Below are positions 34,323 through 43,456 of a DNA stretch of 64,000 bases, piece by piece; positions within the stretch are counted from its first letter, which is position 1; each line of letters starts with the position of its first letter. This stretch comes from Duganella sp. 1411 (lineage in GTDB: Bacteria; Pseudomonadota; Gammaproteobacteria; Burkholderiales; Burkholderiaceae_D). Where the stretch lies: positions 124,001 to 188,000 of the forward strand of contig NZ_JAFICD010000009.1 of NCBI RefSeq assembly GCF_017833525.1, given 5' to 3'. The notes under the pieces are model-generated. The model worked only from the letters and a program-made list of their open reading frames with translations. It ran no database searches and was not told where the DNA came from. A program made the position numbers and the translations under genes.

Positions 34323-35732
34323 ATGAATTTCACCCATTTGATCCTGGCGCTGCGCGCCCGCTACAAGATCGTGCTGATGATCCTGGCCGTGACGGTCGCC
34401 GCCACGGTGGTCATCAGCCTGCTGCTGCCCAAGGTCTACAAGGCCAGCACCGCGCTGGTGCTCAACACCAAGGGCGTCGACCCGGTCACCGGCATGAGCC
34501 TGCCGGTGCAGATGATGTCCGGCTACGTCGTCACCCAGGCCGACATCATCCGCAGCAAGAGCGTCGCGCTGAAGGTGGTCGACAACCTGCGCCTGGCCGA
34601 CAACCCGGCCGTGCAGCAGCAGTTCAACGACTCGGTCAAGGGCAACACCGACCTGACCATCAAGGAATGGCTGGCCAACCTGTTGCTGGCCAAGGTCGAC
34701 ATCGAGCCGGCGCGCGACTCCAGCGTGCTGACCATTAATTTCCAGGGCAGCGATCCGAAGTTCGTCGCCGCCGTCGCCAACGCCTTCGCCGACGCCTACA
34801 TGCAGTTTTCCGTGCAGCTGAAGACCGATCCGGCGCAACAGGCCTCCGGCTTCATCAACACCCAGATCAAGCTGCTGCGCGAGCAGTACGAGGTGGCCCA
34901 GAGCCGGCTGTCGAAGTACCAGAAGGACAACAACATCTACAACGCCGACACCCGCGTCGACGTCGAGATGGCGCGCCTGAATGAACTGTCGAGCCAACTG
35001 GTGCAGGCCCAGAACCAGTCGATGGAAGCGCAATCGCGCTCGCGCCAGGCCAGCGGCAACGCCGAGGGCTCGCCGGACGTGCTGAATAACGGCCTGATCC
35101 AGGGCCTGAAGTCGAGCCTGGCGATGGCCGAGGCCAAGCTGGCCGACACCTCGGCGCGCCTGGCGCCGAACCACCCGCAATACATCGCCGCCAAGTCCGA
35201 GGTCGACAAGCTGCGTGCCAGCCTGAACGAGCAGATCCGCATCGCCTCGAGCGGCGTGGCCGGCACCAACACCATCTACAAGCAGCGCGAGGGCGAACTG
35301 CGCGCCGCGCTGGCCGCGCAAAAAGCGCGCGTGCTGGAGATGAACGGCGCGCGCGACGAGTTCGTCGTGCTCAGCAACGAGGCCGACAACGCCCGCCGCT
35401 CGTACGAGTCGGCCATGCAGCGCTACAACGCCACCAACCTCGAGGGCCAGTCCAAGCAGTCCGACATCGCCGTGCTGTCGACGGCCAGCACGCCGTCGTC
35501 GCCGTCCTCGCCGCGCCTGCTGCTGAACCTGGCGCTGTCGCTGGTGATCGGCACCATCCTCGGCGGCGGCGCCGTGCTGCTGCTCGAAATGCTCGACCAG
35601 CGGGTGCGCTCGGCGGCCCACATGGCCGACGCCTTCGGCCTGCCGGTGCTGGGCGTGATCGCCACGCCGCGCGCGGCCAAGCGCGTGCTGCGCCGCAACC
35701 GCCCGGCCGCGCCGATGGCGCAGCTGCAGTAA
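34323..35732 (+). CDS. epsF: EpsF chain-length determinant (Wzz-type)
   Basis: A 469-residue inner-membrane polysaccharide co-polymerase. A first helix (about 15-37) is followed by a long periplasmic coiled-coil region (to about 390) and a second helix (LLLNLALSLVIGTILGGGAVLLLEML) with the Pro/Ser-rich approach SSPSSPRLLLN. The end has the short cytoplasmic tail seen when the tyrosine kinase is a separate protein, here EpsG. It controls chain length and links polymerase to EpsE. GAGAGA precedes ATG 34323. Confidence 0.9.
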   Translation: MNFTHLILALRARYKIVLMILAVTVAATVVISLLLPKVYKASTALVLNTKGVDPVTGMSLPVQMMSGYVVTQADIIRSKSVALKVVDNLRLADNPAVQQQFNDSVKGNTDLTIKEWLANLLLAKVDIEPARDSSVLTINFQGSDPKFVAAVANAFADAYMQFSVQLKTDPAQQASGFINTQIKLLREQYEVAQSRLSKYQKDNNIYNADTRVDVEMARLNELSSQLVQAQNQSMEAQSRSRQASGNAEGSPDVLNNGLIQGLKSSLAMAEAKLADTSARLAPNHPQYIAAKSEVDKLRASLNEQIRIASSGVAGTNTIYKQREGELRAALAAQKARVLEMNGARDEFVVLSNEADNARRSYESAMQRYNATNLEGQSKQSDIAVLSTASTPSSPSSPRLLLNLALSLVIGTILGGGAVLLLEMLDQRVRSAAHMADAFGLPVLGVIATPRAAKRVLRRNRPAAPMAQLQ

Positions 35733-35778
35733 CGACCCGACCCGCAACCGGGCACACCGACACACACGGAGCATCCAC

Positions 35779-36684
35779 ATGAATTCGAATTCCACCGTCC
35801 CATCCTACCCGGCGCCGGAACTGCGCGACAAGCCGCACACGGCGTCCGTGCCGGACCGCTCGATCGGCGCCATCCTGATCAAACAGGGGCGCCTGTCGGT
35901 GGCCGACGCCGAAAAGGTGATGCGCCACCAGGTCGAGCACAACGTGCGCTTCGGCGACGCCGCGCTGGCGCTGGGCGTGCTGACCACGGCCGACATCGAG
36001 TTCGCGCTGTCGCGCCAGTACGACTACCCCTACCTGCTGCGCGGCGAGAGCGCCATCAGCGAATCGGTGGTGGCCGCCTATGAACCGTTCACCGCCCGCG
36101 TCGAATCGCTGCGGGCGCTGCGCAACCAGCTGATGTGGCGCTGGTTCGAGACCGGCGACGAGCGCCGCGCGCTGGCCATCACCGGCGCCGAGCGCGGCGA
36201 CGGCCGCAGCTTCCTGGCCGCCAACCTGGCGGTGGTGTTCTCGCAACAAGGCCAGCGCACCCTGCTGATCGACGCCGACATGCGCAACCCCAGCCAGCAC
36301 GCGCTGTTCGGCCTGGAAAACCGGGTCGGCCTGTCGTCGGTGCTGTCGGACCGCAACGGCGTCGAGGCGGTGCAGCGGGTGCCGGCGTTGCTGGACCTGT
36401 CGGTGCTGACGGCCGGCGCGCCGCCGCCGAACCCGTCCGAACTGCTGGGCCGTCCGGCGCTGGGCAAGCTGCTACGCGAGCTGGCCCCGCAATTCGACGT
36501 GATCCTGATCGACACCCCGGCCGGCGGCGAATGCTCGGACGCGCAGATGGTCGCCGGCCGCGCCGGCGCCGCGCTGGTCGTCACGCGCCAGGACGCCAGC
36601 CACGTCAACCACGTGCACAACCTGATCGGCGCGCTCAACGAAGCGCGCGTGCACCTCGTCGGCACCGTCCTCAACAACTTCTGA
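35779..36684 (+). CDS. epsG: EpsG, chain-length tyrosine-kinase-like ATPase
   Basis: A 301-residue BY-kinase relative. Residues 22-85 resemble the GspE/MshEN N-domain (SIGAILIKQGRLSVADAEKVMRHQ); from about 120 comes a ParA/BY-kinase ATPase with LLIDADMRNPSQHALFG (Walker A') and DVILIDTPAGGECSDAQ (Walker B). The Walker A reads GAERGDGRS, with arginine where lysine is usual, and there is no tyrosine-rich tail after GTVLNNF, so autophosphorylation as in Wzc is doubtful. It probably works with EpsF as an ATP-dependent switch for chain length. Confidence 0.87.
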   Translation: MNSNSTVPSYPAPELRDKPHTASVPDRSIGAILIKQGRLSVADAEKVMRHQVEHNVRFGDAALALGVLTTADIEFALSRQYDYPYLLRGESAISESVVAAYEPFTARVESLRALRNQLMWRWFETGDERRALAITGAERGDGRSFLAANLAVVFSQQGQRTLLIDADMRNPSQHALFGLENRVGLSSVLSDRNGVEAVQRVPALLDLSVLTAGAPPPNPSELLGRPALGKLLRELAPQFDVILIDTPAGGECSDAQMVAGRAGAALVVTRQDASHVNHVHNLIGALNEARVHLVGTVLNNF

Positions 36685-36689
36685 CCGCG

Positions 36690-38321
36690 ATGGACACCAT
36701 GCTCACCCAACCTGTCAGCACGCCGCGCGCGGCGCTGGCGCCGTCGATCCTCCTGCTGGCCGGGCTGGGTGTGGTGTACCTGCCGACGTTCTGGGACCTG
36801 TTCCACGGCGCCTGGAGCTCGGACCGCAACGCCCACGGGCCGATCGTCATGACGGTCGCCTTCGGCTTCCTGTATTTCCGCATGCGCCAGCTGCTGTCGC
36901 AGGACCGCTTCGAGCGCCGCCCGGCGCCGGTCGCCGGATGCGCCGCGCTGCTGTTCGGCCTGGCGTGCTACGCGCTGGGCCGCTCGCAGGGCGTGCTGCT
37001 GCTCGAGGTCGGCTCGCTGATCCCCGTGCTCAGCGGCGTGCTGATCGCCTTCTACGGCGTGCGCACCTGGTCGCGCATGTGGTTCGCCTTCTTCTTCATG
37101 CTGTTCATGATCCCGCTGCCGGCCTCGGTCGTCGACGTCGTCACGTTGCCGATGAAGATCGCCGTCTCGACCGCCACCGAGCATTTGCTGTACTGGTTCG
37201 GCTACCCGATCGCGCGCAGCGGCGTGATCCTCACCATCGGCCAGTACCAGTTGCTGGTGGCCGACGCCTGCGCCGGCCTGAACTCGCTGTTCACCCTGGA
37301 GGCGCTCGGGCTGCTGTACATGAACCTGGTGCGCCACCCGTCGGTGGTGCGCAACGTCGTGCTGGCCACGTTGATCGTGCCGATCTCGTTCGCCGCCAAC
37401 ACGCTGCGCATCGTGTTCCTGTCGCTGATCACCTACCACCTCGGCGACGCCGCCGGCCAGGGCTTCCTGCACGGCTTCTCGGGGCTGGTGCTGTTCCTGT
37501 CGGCGCTGCTGCTGATCATCGGCGTCGACAGCGCCCTGAGCTGGCTGGTGCGCAACCGCACCAAAAAAGACGACGACGAACAGGCCGGCCTGCAACTGCC
37601 GGCCGTGGCCGCCGGCGCCTGGCGCCAGCTGACCCACGTCGCGCTGCGTCCGGCGCTGGCGATGCTGGTGGCCATGGTCGGCACCGTCGCCGTGGCGCAC
37701 GCGCTGACGCCGTCGCTGGCGACGGTGGCCGGCGGCACCACCCTGGCCACCAGCGTGCCGACCCGCTTCGGCGACTGGACCGAGGTGCCCAACGCCAACG
37801 CCCAGGCCGAGCTGTCGACCGCCGACGACGGCGGCCGCAGCCTTGAGCAGCCGTACGACGACGTGCTGATGCGCACCTATGTCAACCGCGACGGCGTGCA
37901 GGTGATGCTGGCGCTGGCCTATGCCAAGGAGCAGCGCCAGGACGTCAAGCTGCACCTGCCGGAGATCTGCTATCCGGCCCAGGGCTACAAGGTCATCGCG
38001 CTCAGTCCGGCGCAGCTGGCGGTGACGCCGGCCGGCACCTTGCCGGGCAAGCACATGGTCGCGTCCAGCCAGAACCGGCTCGAGGCGGTCACCTACTGGA
38101 CCCGCATCAGCGACGCCTACCCGCAGGGCGGCTTCGACATGCGCATGAAGATCTTCCGCGACGGCGTGGCCGGCAAGGTTGCCGACGGCATCCTGGTGCG
38201 CGCCTCGACCCTGGTGCGCGACCAGAGCGAGACGGCGGCCGCGTATGCGGTGCAGCAGGACTTCCTGCGCCAGCTGGTGGCGGCCAACGATCCGCGCGGG
38301 CACGCGCTGGTGGCGCGCTGA
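36690..38321 (+). CDS. xrtB: Exosortase B fused to EpsI domain
   Basis: A 543-residue fusion. Residues 1-290 are an eight-helix exosortase with the catalytic triad visible: Cys194 in VADACAGLNSLF, Arg240 in FAANTLRIVFLS and His261 in GFLHGFSG. Residues about 310-543 form an EpsI domain with one helix, then TRFGDW, LPEICYPAQGY and a beta-rich periplasmic part. Exosortases cut PEP-CTERM tails and move the protein to the envelope; EpsI is needed for EPS in these loci. The ATG 36690 is five bases after the epsG stop. A terminator follows, so this is the last gene of the operon. The PEP-CTERM protein at 60058 is a likely substrate. Confidence 0.9.
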   Translation: MDTMLTQPVSTPRAALAPSILLLAGLGVVYLPTFWDLFHGAWSSDRNAHGPIVMTVAFGFLYFRMRQLLSQDRFERRPAPVAGCAALLFGLACYALGRSQGVLLLEVGSLIPVLSGVLIAFYGVRTWSRMWFAFFFMLFMIPLPASVVDVVTLPMKIAVSTATEHLLYWFGYPIARSGVILTIGQYQLLVADACAGLNSLFTLEALGLLYMNLVRHPSVVRNVVLATLIVPISFAANTLRIVFLSLITYHLGDAAGQGFLHGFSGLVLFLSALLLIIGVDSALSWLVRNRTKKDDDEQAGLQLPAVAAGAWRQLTHVALRPALAMLVAMVGTVAVAHALTPSLATVAGGTTLATSVPTRFGDWTEVPNANAQAELSTADDGGRSLEQPYDDVLMRTYVNRDGVQVMLALAYAKEQRQDVKLHLPEICYPAQGYKVIALSPAQLAVTPAGTLPGKHMVASSQNRLEAVTYWTRISDAYPQGGFDMRMKIFRDGVAGKVADGILVRASTLVRDQSETAAAYAVQQDFLRQLVAANDPRGHALVAR

Positions 38322-38352
38322 GGCGCGATGGCGGTGATTGGATGTGCGAAAG

Positions 38353-38376
38353 CGGCCCTGCGGGGCCGTTTTTTTT
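38353..38376 (+). terminator. Rho-independent terminator of the eps operon
   Basis: CGGCCC (38353-38358), four-base loop, GGGCCG (38363-38368) and eight T residues (38369-38376), 32 bases after the xrtB stop. A textbook intrinsic terminator. Confidence 0.85.
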
Positions 38377-38382
38377 GGGAGA

Positions 38383-38480
38383 CACGTAGGGCGGATTAGG
38401 CGGAACGCCGTAATCCGCCACGCGATGAGCCGTCGATACGCATGCATGGCGGATTACGCTGCGCTAATCCGCCCTACGTG
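38383..38480. repeat. Dispersed palindromic repeat, copy B (complete, inverted)
   Basis: A 98-base element with the same CACGTAGGGCGG...CCGCCCTACGTG ends as copy A (10176-10274), but the two internal hairpins are swapped: the GCGGAACGCCG arm is on the left and CGCTGCG on the right. It lies directly after the eps terminator, between convergent transcripts. Confidence 0.85.
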
Positions 38481-38527
38481 TTTTAGAGTGTTTTCGAGTG
38501 TTTTGGATGGAATGGACTTTTCGGGTC

Positions 38528-39394
38528 TCAGGCCAGGGTGCCGGCCATCGTCGGCTTGAACTTGCCGCGGCGCAGCCGCCGCAGCGCGTGGCCGCGCGTG
38601 GCCGGGTCGCCCGCCATCGTCAGCAGATCGCCCAGGCTCAGCTCGATCTGCGGATAGGCGCACAGCGAGCCGAGCAAGCCGGGCCGCACGCCTTGCCCCT
38701 TGCCGTGCTTGGCATGGAACAGCCGCGCGGCCTGGATGATCTTGTCCCCCGATTTGAGCGTGATGCGCTCGAACTCGTGCGAGACGTCCATCAAATAGCT
38801 GTTGGCGCCGATGTTGTGCGCCGGGCCGCCGTGCGCCACCAGCCGCACCCACATTTCCCAGTCCTGCCAGGCCGGCATGGCGGCGTCGAAGCCGCCCACC
38901 TCGCGCATGCGCGCCGGCGTCGTGAACACCTGGTTGCCGATGATGTTGTCGCTCAGCAGCGCCTCCAGCTCGGCCACCGGCGCCGCGTTGGCCAACGTCA
39001 CCGCGCCGCCCTGGTCGACGATGCGGCGGTCGAACAGGCACGAGAAGCGCTCGCCCGTTTGCTCGCGCGCGCGCCAGGCCGTCAGGAAGCGCTCCAGACG
39101 GTGCGGCAGGAACATGTCGTCGTCGTCCAGTCCGGTGATGAACTCGCCCTCGGCGATGTCCAGCGCCTGGTTGCGCGCAACGCAGGCGCCGCGCGACGTT
39201 TCGTTGTGGATCAGCTTGACCTTGTGTCGGCCTTGCAGGCTGCGCACGTAGTCGCAGGTGCCGTCGGTGGCGCCGTCGGAGACGATGATCAGCTCGACGT
39301 CGGCGTGGGTCTGGCCGAGCACCGACTGCACCGCGCGGCGCAGCAGCGCCTCGCGGTTCTTGGTGGGGATGTAGATCGTAACGAGTGTGCCCAT
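38528..39394 (-). CDS. Family 2 glycosyltransferase
   Basis: A 288-residue GT-A enzyme. It begins LVTIYIPTKNREALLRRAVQSVL and has LIIVSDGATDGT and a four-Asp metal site (Asp90-93, TGLDDDDMF). No membrane segment is seen, so it is a soluble, membrane-associated transferase adding one sugar to the lipid-linked EPS unit. Donor unknown. GGAGCG precedes ATG 39394. It is the last gene of a minus-strand operon after Ugd, a second transferase and the flippase. Confidence 0.87.
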   Translation of the reverse strand: MGTLVTIYIPTKNREALLRRAVQSVLGQTHADVELIIVSDGATDGTCDYVRSLQGRHKVKLIHNETSRGACVARNQALDIAEGEFITGLDDDDMFLPHRLERFLTAWRAREQTGERFSCLFDRRIVDQGGAVTLANAAPVAELEALLSDNIIGNQVFTTPARMREVGGFDAAMPAWQDWEMWVRLVAHGGPAHNIGANSYLMDVSHEFERITLKSGDKIIQAARLFHAKHGKGQGVRPGLLGSLCAYPQIELSLGDLLTMAGDPATRGHALRRLRRGKFKPTMAGTLA

Positions 39395-39447
39395 GGGACG
39401 CTCCGGTAGAAGAAGGAATCAATACGGCGGGCGGCGCGCGGTGGCCA

Positions 39448-40881
39448 TTATTTGCCGCCCAGGCCCGCCATTTTTTTCAGGTCCTGCACCAGCGCCTTCG
39501 AGAACACGAACGTCAGCGCGCCGTACACGGCGGCGCCGAGCAGGGCGACCACGATCAGCTGCACCTGCGGTCCGGCCTGGCGGCCCAGCAGCCATTGCTG
39601 CGCCGGGTAGATCGCCGCCACCATCAGCAGCGCGAACAGCGGCGCCTGCCAAATGGCGCGCGTCAGCGCCCCGAGGTCGCTGTGCAGCTGGCGGGTGGCG
39701 TAGTAGAAGTGCGGCAAGCCGTTGAGCACGTTGGCGATCAGGTAGCAGATCGCCACCCCCTCGATGCCCCATTGCACGCCGATGAAGAAGCTGCCGACCT
39801 GCAAAATCGCCCCGAGCAGGCCGAGCCGCATCATCAGGTCGGTGCGTCCGGTCGACATGAACACGGTGCCGGTGGTGGTGATCAGCGACTGGATGAAGCC
39901 GACCGGCGCCAGCCAGGCCAGCACGATCGGCACGGAGGCCCATTTCGGCCCGAGCGCGACGGTGACGAACGGTTCGCGCAGCACCCACAGGCCGGCCATC
40001 ATCGGCGCCGTCATGGTGGCGATCAGGCGCAGCGCGCGCAGGTACAGCAGCGCCATCTGCGGACGGTCGTTTTGCTGGCGGCTCATGACGGGGAACAGCG
40101 CCCGGCCGGCCACCGCGCTCATGCTTTGCAACGGGAACATCATCAGCTTGTAGGCCTGGGCGTAGATGCCCAGCTGCACCTGGCCGAGCACGCGGCCGAT
40201 GACCAGGCTGTCGGCGTTGCGGGCGAAGAAGTTAATGAAGCTAAAGCCGGTCAGGTTGCCGCTGAAGCCCCACAGCGACTTGAACTCCTCGCTGCTCCAG
40301 ACCCGCTTCGGGCGCCAGTTGTTGGCCAGCCAAAGCTGGACCGTCGACACGGCCGCCGCCGTCAGCGTCTGCCACACCAGCGCGTAGACGCCGAAGCCGG
40401 CGTAGGCCAGCACCACCGCCGCGACCAGGCCCGACAGCGCCGACACCAGTTCGACCCGCGCCAGCGTGCGGAAGCCGGAGCGGCGCTCGAGCAGCGCCTG
40501 GTGCACGGCGCTGGCGCTGGTGACGGGGAACGCCACCGCCAGCAGGCACAGCACCGGCGCCAGGCGCTCGGTGCGGAAGTACGAGGCCGCCAGCGGCGAG
40601 GCCGCGCACAGCACGGCCGCCAGCAGCAGGCCCATGCCGACGTTGAGCCAGAACACGGTGTTAGTGGTGTGGTCGCTCAGGTCCTCCTTTTGCACGATGG
40701 CGGCGGCGGTGCCCATGTCGCGCAGCAGGTAGGCGAAGTTCATGGCCACGGTGGCCATCGCCAGCAGGCCGTATTCGGAAGGGGGGAGCAGGCGCGCCAG
40801 GATAACCAGCGATACCAGTTGCAGCACGATACGTGCCGCTTGCGCCAGCGTGAGCCAGCGCGCGTTCGACATGGCGGACAT
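39448..40881 (-). CDS. Polysaccharide flippase (Wzx/PST family)
   Basis: A 477-residue membrane protein with about fourteen helices and the WzxC-like start ARWLTLAQAARIVLQLVSLVILARLLPPSEYGLLAMATV. It should flip lipid-linked repeat units to the periplasm. Its first ATG (40881) shares one base with the stop of the upstream transferase gene (TGATG), a sign of translational coupling; ATG 40872 is an alternative start. No other flippase is present in the window, so it is the probable Wzx of this locus. Confidence 0.88.
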   Translation of the reverse strand: MSAMSNARWLTLAQAARIVLQLVSLVILARLLPPSEYGLLAMATVAMNFAYLLRDMGTAAAIVQKEDLSDHTTNTVFWLNVGMGLLLAAVLCAASPLAASYFRTERLAPVLCLLAVAFPVTSASAVHQALLERRSGFRTLARVELVSALSGLVAAVVLAYAGFGVYALVWQTLTAAAVSTVQLWLANNWRPKRVWSSEEFKSLWGFSGNLTGFSFINFFARNADSLVIGRVLGQVQLGIYAQAYKLMMFPLQSMSAVAGRALFPVMSRQQNDRPQMALLYLRALRLIATMTAPMMAGLWVLREPFVTVALGPKWASVPIVLAWLAPVGFIQSLITTTGTVFMSTGRTDLMMRLGLLGAILQVGSFFIGVQWGIEGVAICYLIANVLNGLPHFYYATRQLHSDLGALTRAIWQAPLFALLMVAAIYPAQQWLLGRQAGPQVQLIVVALLGAAVYGALTFVFSKALVQDLKKMAGLGGK

Positions 40882-41753
40882 CAGGCGGTGCTTCTTTCAT
40901 TGGTGAAACCATAGGCCGCGATCATGGCCTGGAGTTGTTCGTCGTTGTAGCGGGCGCCGACGTTGTCGAGCCACAGCGCCACCTCCTGGGAGCCGTCCCA
41001 GCAATAGATCTCGTGGCTGGCGTCGGCGCGGCGGAAGGTGGCGCCGCGCGCGCGCGCCATCCACCAGAACCAGATGTCGTCGCCGCGCGGGCACAGCCGC
41101 GTGAAGGCGTCGACGTCGAGCACCTCGGGGCCGAACACGCCGGCCGGATACAAGGTGCCGCCGATGCCGGTGGGGAAGTTGAGCCGGCTCGATTCGGTGT
41201 TGGCGGACTCGAACTCCCAGTCGTTGTACGACAGCGGCAGGCCGTCGGCGCCGAGGCGCATGCGGTGCATGCGGTGGCACACCACCTCGAGCTTGCCGGC
41301 GGTGCGCGAGTCGGCCAACTGGCGCAGCCAGTCGCGCCAGTAATAGACGTCGTCGTCGGCGGTGACGATGGTGCGCGCCTCGCCCTGTTGCAGCAGCGGG
41401 ATCATTTTCTTGTACGAACGGGTGTCGTCGCAGGCCTCGATCTCAAGCCCGGCCGCGCGCAGCGCCGTCACCGCCGGCGGCAGCTTGTCCATGTCGCCGT
41501 GGGCGATCCACAGCACCACGCGCGCCGGCGCCAGCGACTGCGACAGCAGCGACTTGAGCGTCAGGTGCAGGGTGGAAAAACGCGGCGGGTAGGATGTCAG
41601 CGACACCACGATGCCGGCGCTGTCCTGGGCCTCGCGGCGGGCGCCGTAGTGGCGCCCGTACGCCAGCCAGTCGCGCTCGAGCACGACGAAGCGGCGCAGG
41701 TTCGCGGCGCGCTGGGCCAGCCGGCGCGCCTTGTTCTTCAACCAACTAGTCAT
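40881..41753 (-). CDS. Probable glycosyltransferase, GT-A fold
   Basis: A 290-residue protein with a positively charged N-terminal stretch, then VVSLTSYPPRFSTLHLTLKSLLSQSLAPARVVLWI, resembling GT2-like enzymes, and a metal site TADDDVYYWRDW (Asp133-135). Conserved tryptophans and a GDDIWFWW motif near residue 230 are seen in the family of small capsule transferases. The acceptor and donor are unknown. It lies between Ugd (10 bases) and the flippase (one-base overlap) in one operon. Confidence 0.75.
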   Translation of the reverse strand: MTSWLKNKARRLAQRAANLRRFVVLERDWLAYGRHYGARREAQDSAGIVVSLTSYPPRFSTLHLTLKSLLSQSLAPARVVLWIAHGDMDKLPPAVTALRAAGLEIEACDDTRSYKKMIPLLQQGEARTIVTADDDVYYWRDWLRQLADSRTAGKLEVVCHRMHRMRLGADGLPLSYNDWEFESANTESSRLNFPTGIGGTLYPAGVFGPEVLDVDAFTRLCPRGDDIWFWWMARARGATFRRADASHEIYCWDGSQEVALWLDNVGARYNDEQLQAMIAAYGFTNERSTA

Positions 41754-41762
41754 CGAGCCGTC

Positions 41763-43136
41763 CTAGCCGGCGTGCTTGCCGGCGCGGCCGATCGCGTGGT
41801 ATTCGACGCCTTCCTTGCGCATCGTGGCCGGCTCGTACAGGTTGCGGCCGTCGAAGATCAGCGGTTGCGACAGCGCGGCCTTGAGCGCGCCGAAGTCCGG
41901 GCTCTTGAACGCTTTCCACTCGGTCATGATGATCAGCGCGTCGGCGCCGTCGACCGCGCTCATCGGCGCGTCGCTATAGCTGAGGCGGCGCTGCTCGGCC
42001 GGCAGCTCGGCCAGGTCCAGCTCGAAGGCGTGGCGCGCCTCCTCCATCGACACCGGATCGAAGGCGACCACCTTGGCGCCGCGCTTGAGCAATTCCTTGA
42101 CCATCACGCGGCTCGGGGCGGCGCGCATGTCGTCGGTGTTGGGCTTGAAGGCCAGGCCCCACATGGCGAAGGTCTTGCCGCTCAGGTCCTCGCCGAGGCG
42201 GGCGGTGATTTTGCCGAGCAAGATCTGCTTTTGCTGGTTGTTGACCGACTCGACCGCGTGGAGGATCTCCAGGTGCTGGCCGAACTCGCCGGCGCTGCGC
42301 ACCAGCGCCTGCACGTCTTTGGGGAAGCACGAGCCGCCGTAGCCGGTGCCGGCGTACAGGAAGGAGAAGCCGATGCGCGGATCGGAGCCGATGCCCTTGC
42401 GCACGTTCTCGATGTCGACGTCGAGCTTGTCGGCCAGGTTGGCCAGCTCGTTCATGAACGAGATGCGGGTGGCCAGCATGGCGTTGGCGGCGTACTTGGT
42501 GAACTCGGCCGAGCGCACGTCCATATACAGGATGCGTTCGTGGTTGCGGTTGAGCGGGGCGTACAGTTCGCGCATCTTGTCTCGCGCCTGCTGGCCGGCG
42601 GCGTCGGTGTCGGCGCCGATGACGATGCGGTCCGGACGCATGAAGTCGTCGACGGCCGCGCCTTCCTTGAGGAACTCGGGGTTCGACACCACCGTCACGC
42701 CGACGTCGGCGCCGCGCGCGGCCAGCTCCTCGGCGATGGCGGCGCGCACCTTCTCGCCGGTGCCGACGGGCACCGTCGATTTATCGACGACAACCTTGAA
42801 CGCGGTCATGTGGCGGCCGATATTGCGCGCTGCAGCAACGACGTATTGCAGGTCGGCCGAGCCGTCCTCGTCGGGCGGGGTGCCGACCGCGATGAATTGG
42901 ATGTCGCCGTGGGCGACGCTGGCGGCGACGTCGGTGGAGAAGGTCAGGCGGCCGGCGGCGCGGTTGCGCTCGATGATTTCCTTCAGGCCCGGCTCATAGA
43001 TCGGCACGCCGCCGTTATTGAGGATGTCGATCTTGCGCGCGTCGACATCGAGACAAAACACCGAGTTGCCCAGCTCTGCCAGGCAGGCGCCCGTCACCAG
43101 ACCCACATAGCCCGATCCAATCACCGTAATTTTCAT
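41763..43136 (-). CDS. ugd: UDP-glucose 6-dehydrogenase
   Basis: A 457-residue enzyme with the N-terminal NAD site GSGYVGLVTGACLAELG, the active-site cysteine (Cys270) in GTGYGGSCFPKDVQAL and the C-terminal UDP-binding domain. It oxidises UDP-glucose to UDP-glucuronate, so the EPS likely contains glucuronic acid or a sugar derived from it. First gene of the minus-strand operon ending at 38528. Start ATG 43136 is followed at once by the Rossmann strand, the usual beginning for the family. Confidence 0.95.
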   Translation of the reverse strand: MKITVIGSGYVGLVTGACLAELGNSVFCLDVDARKIDILNNGGVPIYEPGLKEIIERNRAAGRLTFSTDVAASVAHGDIQFIAVGTPPDEDGSADLQYVVAAARNIGRHMTAFKVVVDKSTVPVGTGEKVRAAIAEELAARGADVGVTVVSNPEFLKEGAAVDDFMRPDRIVIGADTDAAGQQARDKMRELYAPLNRNHERILYMDVRSAEFTKYAANAMLATRISFMNELANLADKLDVDIENVRKGIGSDPRIGFSFLYAGTGYGGSCFPKDVQALVRSAGEFGQHLEILHAVESVNNQQKQILLGKITARLGEDLSGKTFAMWGLAFKPNTDDMRAAPSRVMVKELLKRGAKVVAFDPVSMEEARHAFELDLAELPAEQRRLSYSDAPMSAVDGADALIIMTEWKAFKSPDFGALKAALSQPLIFDGRNLYEPATMRKEGVEYHAIGRAGKHAG

Positions 43137-43456
43137 TCGCGTTCCTTATTTTCACTGTTTGCGCGCCGCGCGCAGGGCACACGGCGCAGTATCGTTAGAT
43201 CACCTTCTCATGCTATGCTACGCTGCAGCATTTGTTGGGAATTTTACACGTTATCGACATTTCCATCGGATTATTTTGAATCCAAGCGTGCGCGCGGGGC
43301 GGGCGGCACGATGCCGCAGCGGTACGCCCATTGCTATTCTTGCATGCTAGAATAGCGGGTCGCGCGCCGGCGGCGGCCCGTCCGCGTCCCGGCGCTCGGG
43401 CCGGGCCCACCCGTGCGGCGTCCCGTATTGTTTAACGCGTTAGCAGGAGTACCAAG
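43137..43456. other. Divergent intergenic region between ugd and a GT2 gene
   Basis: A 320-base region with no supported gene. TGCTAGAAT (43345-43353) is an extended -10 pointing to the plus-strand gene at 43457. The AT-rich half near 43200-43290 probably holds the ugd promoter on the other strand, but no convincing hexamer pair was found. Confidence 0.4.

Noticed and set aside
36078..38447. A 789-codon minus-strand frame over epsG/xrtB
   Set aside because: Composition is His/Gln/Arg low complexity and it crosses the terminator and repeat; a shadow frame.
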